Under the pieces are notes generated by a model that was not told the origin of the DNA, did no database searches, and saw only the letters and a program-made list of their open reading frames with translations. DNA of 28,696 nucleotides from Pseudomonadota bacterium (lineage in GTDB: Bacteria > Pseudomonadota > Gammaproteobacteria > Burkholderiales > Burkholderiaceae_C). This document shows positions 23,453 to 28,696 of this stretch, piece after piece. Position 1 is the first letter of the stretch, and the number at the start of each line of letters is the position of its first letter. The translations under genes were made by a program, and so were the position numbers. Location of the stretch: positions 1 to 28,696 of the forward strand of contig JAEZWW010000062.1 of NCBI GenBank assembly GCA_023442945.1, given 5' to 3'.

Positions 23453-24703
23453 ATGAGCGAATTCTTTGACGCGCTGGAGACGCGGTCGGCCGACGAGCGC
23501 GACGCCGCGCAGTTGGCCGCGCTGCCGGCCCACATCGCCCGCGCGCAGCAGCACAGCGCTGCGTTCGCGCAGATCCTGCAAGGCGTGGATGCGGCCGCCG
23601 TCACCACGCGCGCCGCGCTGGCGCGGCTGCCGGTCACGCGCAAAAGCGAGTTGCTGGCACGCCAGCAGGCCAGCCGCGCCGCCGGTCAGGACGCGTTTGG
23701 CGGCTTCGCCACCACCGCGTACGGCGCGCAGATGCAGCGCGTGTTTGCCAGCCCCGGTCCGATCTACGAACCCGAAGGCGTGGCCGCCGACTACTGGCGC
23801 ACCGGGCGTGCGCTGTTTGCCGCCGGCTTTCGCGCGGGCGAGCTGGCGCACAACGCCTTCAGCTACCACATGACGCCCGGCGCCTTCATCATGGAAAGCG
23901 GCGCGCGCGCCGTGGGCTGCACCGTGTTCCCGGCTGGCACCGGCCAGACCGAGCAGCAGTTGCAGGCGATCGCCGAGCTGCGCCCGGCGGGCTACGTCGG
24001 AACGCCCAGCTTCCTGCGCATCCTGCTGGAAAAGGCGGCCGAAGCGGGCGCCGACGTGCGCAGCCTGACCAAGGCCATGGTCAGCGGTGAAGCCTGTCCG
24101 CCTTCGCTGCGCGACTGGTTTGCCGAGCGCGGGGTTGCCGCTTACCAAAGCTACGCCACCGCCGACGTCGGCCTGATCGCCTACGAAACCATCGCGCGCG
24201 AAGGCCTGGTGCTGGACGAGGGCGTGCTGATCGAGATCGTGCGCCCCGGCACCGGCGACGTGGTGCCCGAGGGCGAGGTGGGCGAGGTCGTCGTCACCGT
24301 CTTCAACCCCGACTACCCGCTGATCCGCTTCGGCACGGGCGATCTGTCGGCCGTGCTGCCAGGCGCCTGCCCCACGGGCCGCACCAACGCCCGCATCAAG
24401 GGCTGGATGGGCCGCGCCGACCAGACCACCAAGGTGCGCGGCATGTTCGTGCACCCCGGCCAAGTGGCGGAGATCGTGCGGCGTTTCCCCGAGGTGGCGC
24501 GCGCCCGCCTGGTCGTGACCGGCGCCATGGCCGACGACCGCATGACGCTGCGCGTCGAATCGGCGGCAGCCCACGGCCTGGCCGAGCGCGTGGCCAATGC
24601 CGTCCGCGATGTGACCAAGCTGCGCGGCGACGTCGAACTGGTCGCGCCCGGCACCCTGCCCAACGACGGCAAGGTGATCGAAGACGCCCGCCGCTACGAC
24701 TGA
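23453..24703 (+). CDS. Phenylacetate-CoA ligase (PaaK)-family AMP-forming enzyme
   Basis: A 416-aa ANL-superfamily member. It has the PaaK-like helical N-terminus, the region VFASPGPIYEPEG (the divergent P-loop equivalent, with SPGP in place of SSGTTG), and SYATADVGLIAYE (A5-like). FGTGDLS is the ATP-binding Asp motif, WMGRADQTTKVRGMFVHP the hinge, and LPNDGKVIEDARR carries the terminal lysine. Family enzymes convert aryl or acyl acids to CoA thioesters; the altered P-loop is common in the subgroup found beside HAAT transporters. The ATG at 23453 was preferred to a TTG at 23435. It lies 342 bp behind the livF-like gene, same strand, and probably belongs functionally to that operon. The substrate is unknown. 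Confidence 0.88.
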   Translation: MSEFFDALETRSADERDAAQLAALPAHIARAQQHSAAFAQILQGVDAAAVTTRAALARLPVTRKSELLARQQASRAAGQDAFGGFATTAYGAQMQRVFASPGPIYEPEGVAADYWRTGRALFAAGFRAGELAHNAFSYHMTPGAFIMESGARAVGCTVFPAGTGQTEQQLQAIAELRPAGYVGTPSFLRILLEKAAEAGADVRSLTKAMVSGEACPPSLRDWFAERGVAAYQSYATADVGLIAYETIAREGLVLDEGVLIEIVRPGTGDVVPEGEVGEVVVTVFNPDYPLIRFGTGDLSAVLPGACPTGRTNARIKGWMGRADQTTKVRGMFVHPGQVAEIVRRFPEVARARLVVTGAMADDRMTLRVESAAAHGLAERVANAVRDVTKLRGDVELVAPGTLPNDGKVIEDARRYD

Positions 24704-24772
24704 GGGCGTTGCGGCGCCGCTACTGCCGGTACCCACGGCGGTTGGTGTTGGGTCAAGCAAAGAGGTGGAAGC

Positions 24773-24805
24773 GGGGAAAACCACCCGAGAATCGGTGTTT
24801 TCCCC
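24773..24805. other. Unassigned stem-loop upstream of the Bug receptor gene
   Basis: GGGGAAAAC (24773-24781) pairs perfectly with GTTTTCCCC (24797-24805). With one bulged C the stem extends by ACC/GGT. No T-run follows on either strand, so it is not an obvious terminator. It lies 84 bp before the Bug receptor ATG, where a leader structure or operator could sit. Confidence 0.45.
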
Positions 24806-24888
24806 GTAGATGCCCGGATGGCTGGCGCGTTGGGGATAGGTACGATCGACCGTTTTTCAGTTTTTCGCTTCAAGAGAGGATTTCTTAC

Positions 24889-25878
24889 ATGTCCGCACTG
24901 TTCAAGCTTTCCCTGGCCGCCGGCGCCGCCGTGCTCGCCCTGGGCGCGCAGGCCCAGTCCTTCCCCGCCGCTGGCAAGACCATCACCATCATCGTGCCGT
25001 TCGCCGCGGGCGGCCCCACCGACAAAGTCGCGCGCGACCTGGCCGAAGCCCTGCGCAAGCCGCTGAACGGCGCGACCATCGTGGTCGACAACGCCGCCGG
25101 CGCTGGCAGCTCCATCGGCACCGCCAAGGCCTTCCGCGCCCAGCCCGACGGCTACACCCTGCTGGTCACCCACGTCGGCATGGCCACCACGCCCGCGCTG
25201 TACCGCAAGCTGCCCTACGTGGTGGACGAATTCGAATTCGCCGGCCTGATCAACGAAGTGCCGATGGTGGTGGTGGGCAAGCCGACCCTGCCGGCCAACA
25301 ACTACAAAGAGCTGACCGACTGGATCGGCCAGAACAAGGGCAAGATCAACCTGGCCAACGCGGGCCTGGGGTCGGCTTCGCACCTGTGCGGCCTGATGTT
25401 CCAGCAGGCGCTCAAGACCGAGATGACGACCGTGCCGTACAAGGGCACCGCCCCCGCCATGACCGACCTGATGGGCGGCCAGGTCGACATCATGTGCGAC
25501 CAGACCACCAACACCACCCAGCAGATCGACGCCAAGAAGATCAAGGCCTACGCCATGACCACGCCCAAGCGCGTGACGCAGCCGCCGCTGTACAAAGACC
25601 TGCCGACGCTGGACGAAGCCGGTCTGAAGGGCTTCAACGTGTCGATCTGGCACGGCCTGTACGCGCCCAAGGGCACGCCGGCGGCCGTGGTCAAGACCAT
25701 CAACGACGCGCTGAAAGTGGCGCTGAAGGACCCGCAGTTCGTCAAGAGCGAAGAAGCCCTGGGCGCCATCGTGGTGCACGACGCGCGCGCCAACTCGGCC
25801 GAGCACAAGAAGTTTGTGCAGGCCGAAGTGGCCAAGTGGGGCCCGGTGATCAAGGCCGCCGGCCAGTACGCCGACTGA
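24889..25878 (+). CDS. Bug-family (TctC) tripartite tricarboxylate transporter receptor
   Basis: A 329-aa periplasmic binding protein. The signal peptide (hydrophobic 5-20, ALGAQA-QSFP) is followed by ITIIVPFAAGGPTDKVARDLA (~32-52), the Bug-family first helix that wraps the carboxylate ligand. Later come GSASHLCGLMFQ and VPYKGTAPAMTDLMGGQVDIMCDQ, the family's second signature. Bug proteins bind organic acids, sometimes feeding TctAB membrane proteins; no tctAB is nearby, as is typical for orphan Bug genes in Burkholderiales. AGAGAGGA lies 8 nt before the ATG. A strong intrinsic terminator follows the stop by 33 bp. Together with the upstream ABC/ligase operon it suggests a region devoted to organic-acid uptake; the ligand is unknown. 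Confidence 0.94.
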   Translation: MSALFKLSLAAGAAVLALGAQAQSFPAAGKTITIIVPFAAGGPTDKVARDLAEALRKPLNGATIVVDNAAGAGSSIGTAKAFRAQPDGYTLLVTHVGMATTPALYRKLPYVVDEFEFAGLINEVPMVVVGKPTLPANNYKELTDWIGQNKGKINLANAGLGSASHLCGLMFQQALKTEMTTVPYKGTAPAMTDLMGGQVDIMCDQTTNTTQQIDAKKIKAYAMTTPKRVTQPPLYKDLPTLDEAGLKGFNVSIWHGLYAPKGTPAAVVKTINDALKVALKDPQFVKSEEALGAIVVHDARANSAEHKKFVQAEVAKWGPVIKAAGQYAD

Positions 25879-25911
25879 TGCCGATCCGCGGGGCGTTCTT
25901 CGCGCCCTGCC

Positions 25912-25948
25912 GCCGCGTGCGCGCCGCTTGGCCCACGCGGCTTTTTTT
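25912..25948 (+). terminator. Intrinsic terminator after the Bug receptor gene
   Basis: GCCGCGTG (25912-25919) and CACGCGGC (25934-25941) form a perfect 8-bp GC stem with a 14-nt loop, followed directly by seven T (25942-25948). It lies only 12 bp before the ATG of the next gene. Confidence 0.92.
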
Positions 25949-25960
25949 CGTGGAGCGCGC

Positions 25961-26350
25961 ATGAGCCCGCCCGTGCGCGTCGTCGATTCGATCACCGAGC
26001 TGAAGCCCGGTGTGGACGACGGCTGCATCGCGGTCAGCGGCTCCCACGGCGGCATCAGCTCGGCGCAGTACGCGCTGGCGGCGCGGCCGCTGATCGCGGT
26101 GTTCAACGATGCCGGCGTCGGGCTGGACGCCGCAGGCTTGGCGGCGTTGGCTTTTTTGCAAGGCCATGGCATCGCGGCCTGCGCGGTGCTGCACACCAGC
26201 GCCCGCATCGGCGAAGCGCGCAGCACGCTGGCCGATGGCATGGTCGGGCATTGCAACGCGCTGGCCCTGGCCCTGGGCGCGCGCGTGGGCGAACCGTGCC
26301 AGGCGCTGGTGGATCGGCTGGCGGGTGCCGCCCCGCGGCCAACCCCCTAG
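25961..26350 (+). CDS. Conserved-looking small protein of unknown function
   Basis: A 129-aa soluble protein without a signal peptide. It alternates strands and helices like a Rossmann-type domain: VSGSHGGISSAQYALAARPLIAVFNDAGVGLDAAGLAALAFLQGHGIAACAVLHTSARIGEA. Gly-rich turns (GSHGG, FNDAG) and conserved-looking polar residues (S, H, N, D) resemble an active or binding site. I cannot name the family. The ATG at 25961 has GGAG 7 nt before it and lies 12 bp behind the terminator of the Bug gene, so its expression needs read-through or a promoter inside that gene. Association with organic-acid uptake is only positional. Confidence 0.7.
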   Translation: MSPPVRVVDSITELKPGVDDGCIAVSGSHGGISSAQYALAARPLIAVFNDAGVGLDAAGLAALAFLQGHGIAACAVLHTSARIGEARSTLADGMVGHCNALALALGARVGEPCQALVDRLAGAAPRPTP

Positions 26351-26414
26351 GATTCAAGCCATATCGGCCGCTGGCCCTACATAAATCAGCGCGGGAAGCT
26401 ATTTAAATATAGCA
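26351..26414 (-). repeat. Dispersed ~65-bp repeat, copy E (inverted)
   Basis: On the minus strand TGCTATATTTAAATAGCTTC, CGCGCTGATT, TGTAGGGCCAGCGGCC and GGCTTGAATC match copies A-D block by block. It starts directly after the stop codon of the 129-aa gene. Confidence 0.78.
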
Positions 26415-26491
26415 TTCGACGTGCAGTGTCGACACGTAGCGCGTCGGTGCAAGCTCGCCACCGCGCGATGGCGGCGCGGGTCATTGCCAGA

Positions 26492-26833
26492 TCAGACGCC
26501 CCAGACCACGTCCTTGCCGTCCGCGGCGCTGCGCTCCAGCATCTCGATGAAGGGCGCTGCACGGCGGCGCAGGGAAATCGGCTCCTCGCCAGCGTGATCA
26601 GGGGCATCGCCACTGACCTGCTGGGCCACGTCGTCCGGTGCGTGCTGGGCTGGCGCGCCGGCTTCACGGCGCTGAATCTCGGCGCGCAACGCGGCCACCG
26701 CAGCGGGAATCTGCGCCACGGTGACGATGCCGGTGGGGCCGGGGTCCTTGCCAATGATGCGCAGGATTTCTTCGGCGCTGTCGCGCAACATGATCACATC
26801 GGCGGTGGCCTGGGACTTGAATTTGTAGAGCAC
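26492..26833 (-). CDS. DUF1840-family protein
   Basis: A 113-aa cytoplasmic protein. The N-terminal LYKFKSQATADVIMLRDSAEEILRIIGKDPGPTGIVTVAQIPAAVAAL and the C-terminal SLRRRAAPFIEMLERSAADGKDVVWGV are the two conserved blocks of DUF1840, joined by a variable acidic/Pro-rich linker (~58-85). The start is a GTG at 26833 with AGGAG 7 nt upstream; the frame stays open upstream without an equally good start. DUF1840 is found mainly in beta-proteobacteria and has no known function. It lies 101 bp downstream of the marR-like gene on the same strand. Confidence 0.9.
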   Translation of the reverse strand: MLYKFKSQATADVIMLRDSAEEILRIIGKDPGPTGIVTVAQIPAAVAALRAEIQRREAGAPAQHAPDDVAQQVSGDAPDHAGEEPISLRRRAAPFIEMLERSAADGKDVVWGV

Positions 26834-26934
26834 GCGGTTTCTCCTGAGGTTCGGCACATGCGCCCGTGGAGCCGGGCGGGGCGTGCGCGGTGCTCTATCG
26901 TAACCAGACTGCGGTGCAGCTGCGCTCGCGTCCG

Positions 26935-27441
26935 TCAGTCGGCCGATCGGCGGCGGCGTGTGCGCCCGGGTGCCGGCTTGGCCGGCGCGTCGGCCGTGCG
27001 CAAGGGCGCGAGCAGGTGCAACGCGCGCTTGAGCTCGGCCGCACCTTGCGGGCCCAGGGGCGCGAGCACACGCGCCTCGTGCTCGCGCGCCAGGGCCGTC
27101 AGGCGCGCCACGGTGCGCGCGCCCGTCGGCGTGATCTTCACCAGGGTCAAGCGGCGGTCGTCCTCGTCGTCCACGCGCACCACAGTGCCGCGCGCTTGCA
27201 GCCCGTCGACCACGCGGGTCGCAGTGGGTTGGGTGGTGAGCGACACCCGCGCCAGGTCGCCCGTGGACATGCGGTTGCCGTCCGCCAGACAGGCCAGCAC
27301 GCGCCATTCGTTCACCGTCAGGCCATGGGCCAGCACGACGCGGTGGAATTCACCGGAAATGCGGTGGCTGGCCAAGGCCAGCAGGGCGGGCAGGTAGTCG
27401 TCCACGAAGGACGAAACGGGGGAACGGTCGGTCGGCGGCAT
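26935..27441 (-). CDS. MarR-family transcriptional regulator
   Basis: A 168-aa winged-helix protein. LTVNEWRVLACLADGNRMSTGDLARVSLTTQPTATRVVDGLQARG (~41-85) is the helix-turn-helix with the recognition helix TQPTATRVVDGL, and VDDEDDRRLTLVKITPTG (~90-107) is the wing with the family's DxRR motif. The C-terminus is a basic tail (PGRTRRRRSAD). MarR proteins often repress a divergent catabolic gene and release DNA on binding an aromatic compound. Here the divergent neighbour is an oxygenase-type reductase, and an inverted repeat lies between them at 27544-27572. Confidence 0.92.
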   Translation of the reverse strand: MPPTDRSPVSSFVDDYLPALLALASHRISGEFHRVVLAHGLTVNEWRVLACLADGNRMSTGDLARVSLTTQPTATRVVDGLQARGTVVRVDDEDDRRLTLVKITPTGARTVARLTALAREHEARVLAPLGPQGAAELKRALHLLAPLRTADAPAKPAPGRTRRRRSAD

Positions 27442-27748
27442 GGGACAAGTGGGCGCTGCGCGAAGCCGGGACGGGCATTGGGGAAAGTCCTAGGGCAGAC
27501 CCCATTTCGCGCGGAATCGATCAAGCTTACACTGGCATTTCCATCCATTTGAATCTATTTAGATCTGATGGACCCACTCAACGAAGAGCCCAGTGCATGA
27601 CCGCGCGATTTTTCGTTTCAGGCTGTTGGAAGGACCTTTTGCCCGCTGCGTCGCGGATGGCAGCGGTTCGCCATGGGGGTGGGAGGGGAAGGCCCGTCTG
27701 TGCCGACAAGCGCGGCGGGCGAACAGGCACACGCGCCGGAGCGGCCTG
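27442..27748. promoter_or_regulatory. Divergent marR/reductase intergenic region
   Basis: 307 bp. The first ~130 bp include an AT-rich stretch (27520-27570) that probably holds the promoters and the inverted repeat described separately. The second half is GC-rich and contains a 50-codon open frame from the ATG at 27597 to a TGA at 27747-27749 that overlaps the reductase ATG (TGATG). The frame looks unconserved (Arg/Gly/Ala-rich at its end), so I do not call it a gene, but it could act as a coupled leader. Confidence 0.5.
27544..27572. promoter_or_regulatory. Candidate MarR operator
   Basis: ATCTA-TT-TAGAT (27553-27564) is a perfect inverted repeat, enclosed by a second pair TCCAT (27544-27548) and ATGGA (27568-27572). 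The total size (~29 bp) and symmetry suit a dimeric MarR site located between the regulator and its divergent target. Confidence 0.55.
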
Positions 27749-28696
27749 ATGAACAGCTTGCGCGTTACCGTCCAGAGCATGCGGGCTCTGCACCCCGAGA
27801 TCCGCGACTTCACGCTGGCGCCGCTGCCGGGGCAGACGCTTCCGCCGTTCGAAGCGGGCGCGCATGTCCGGGTGCGGGTCAAGGGCCAGGACGAGTGGCG
27901 CGAGTATTCGCTGATCGATGGCGTCAACGGCGCCTCTTCCGCGCCCGATGTCTACCAGATCGCCGTGCGCCGCGACCCTGCAGGGCGCGGTGGCTCGGCC
28001 TTCATGCACGAACAGGTGAACGCGGGCGACACGCTGGAGTTGCAGCCGCCCCGCAACGATTTCGCCTTGCACGCACACGAGGGTGCGGCGGTGTTGGTGG
28101 CCGGTGGCATCGGCGTCACCCCGCTGGTCAGCATGGCGGCGCGCTTGAGTGCGTTACAGCGCCCGGTCCGCATGCACTACGCGGTGCGCGCGCGTGAGCT
28201 GGCGGCGTTTGCGGACGAGTTGACGGCGCTCTTGGGCGAGCGTCTGCAGCTGCACGTGGACGCGGAGGCTGGCGCGCCGATGTCGGCCGCAGCATTGCTG
28301 GCGTCCTGCGGCGCCCAAGACCATCTGTACGTGTGCGGCCCGCAGGCCATGCTCGACGCGGTGCTGGCCGAAGCCAATGCCCGTAGCTGGCCGCGCGAGC
28401 GCATCCATTTCGAGCTCTTCACCGCACCGGCGACCGAAGCGGGCGACCGCCCGTTCGAGCTGGTGCTGGCGCAAAGCGGTCGCACTTTCACCGTGCCAGC
28501 GGATAAGAGTGTGCTGGACGTGCTGATCGCTAACGGCGTGGACCCGATGTTCGATTGCCAGCGCGGGGAATGCGGCGTGTGCGCGGTGCCGGTGTTGGAA
28601 GGCGATGTCGACCACCGCGACTACGTGCTGTCCGCGCGCGAACGCGCCGAAGGCAACGTCATGCAGGCCTGTGTGTCGGGGGGCCCCGGGGCCGGC
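27749..28696 (+). CDS. PDR/VanB-type oxygenase reductase (FMN, NADH and 2Fe-2S), 3' end outside window
   Basis: The frame is open from the ATG at 27749 to the right edge (316 codons), so only the very end is missing. It has an N-terminal flavin barrel with REYSLI (R-x-Y-S, ~51-56), a nucleotide-binding domain with VAGGIGVTPLVSM (~114-126) and YVCGPQAML, and a C-terminal plant-type ferredoxin with CQRGECGVC plus the fourth Cys in MQACVS. This is the order in phthalate dioxygenase reductase and VanB, which pass electrons from NADH to a Rieske oxygenase such as VanA. GGAG lies 7 nt before the ATG. The oxygenase partner is presumably beyond the window, and the divergent marR-like gene suggests induction by an aromatic acid. 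Vanillate is one possible substrate but is not proved. Confidence 0.9.
   Translation, partial: MNSLRVTVQSMRALHPEIRDFTLAPLPGQTLPPFEAGAHVRVRVKGQDEWREYSLIDGVNGASSAPDVYQIAVRRDPAGRGGSAFMHEQVNAGDTLELQPPRNDFALHAHEGAAVLVAGGIGVTPLVSMAARLSALQRPVRMHYAVRARELAAFADELTALLGERLQLHVDAEAGAPMSAAALLASCGAQDHLYVCGPQAMLDAVLAEANARSWPRERIHFELFTAPATEAGDRPFELVLAQSGRTFTVPADKSVLDVLIANGVDPMFDCQRGECGVCAVPVLEGDVDHRDYVLSARERAEGNVMQACVSGGPGAG

Noticed and set aside
27597..27749. 50-codon frame ahead of the oxygenase reductase
   Set aside because: No recognisable features, an Arg/Gly/Ala-rich end and a poor ribosome site; mentioned only as a possible coupled leader.

Overview
The window is GC-rich and looks like chromosomal DNA of a betaproteobacterium, most likely order Burkholderiales, family Comamonadaceae. 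The reasons are: a MetH that lacks its homocysteine-binding half and sits behind an S-adenosylhomocysteine (SAH) riboswitch, a Bug-type (TctC) solute receptor, a DUF1840 protein, a branched-chain-amino-acid-type ABC operon with built-in acyl-CoA ligases, and a dispersed ~65-bp repeat that resembles one I associate with Comamonadaceae. All family calls come from reading motifs; no searches were run.

Layout. (1) 1-1782: the tail of a HEPN-domain protein converges on a HipA-family kinase of the YjjJ/HipH type. Its upstream region carries four same-direction copies of TTGAATAGAAAA. (2) 1783-4660 (minus): split metH with an intrinsic terminator and an SAH riboswitch leader. (3) 4740-8761: a small Rho-N-like protein, then a zinc/manganese-type ABC operon on the minus strand (small membrane protein, ATPase with a His-rich tail, permease, binding protein), divergent from a Fur/Zur-family regulator across a palindromic candidate operator. 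(4) 8843-15547 (minus): a tightly packed five-gene locus, followed by a Crp/Fnr regulator. The five are a secreted TIM-barrel protein, a lone receiver domain, a TPR/beta-barrel outer-membrane protein, a membrane-anchored HEAT protein and a GT2 synthase. Together they have the parts list of a synthase-dependent exopolysaccharide machine, but not the gene set of cellulose, PNAG or alginate loci that I know. This is the best candidate for an undescribed system.

(5) 15821-24703 (plus): acyl-CoA ligase, then livG-, livH- and livM-like genes, a periplasmic receptor, a livF-like gene and a PaaK-like ligase. This reads as an uptake-and-CoA-activation operon for an unidentified organic acid. (6) 24889-26350: a Bug receptor, a strong terminator, and a small unrecognised gene. 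(7) 26492-28696: a DUF1840 protein and a MarR regulator (minus), with a divergent PDR/VanB-type oxygenase reductase (plus) that runs off the right edge.

Six diverged copies of the ~65-bp repeat lie at 6083, 8763, 17762, 19552, 23371 and 26351. One forms the start of the livG-like coding sequence and another overlaps the start codon of the metal-binding protein gene. No tRNA, rRNA, CRISPR array, transposase or phage gene was seen.
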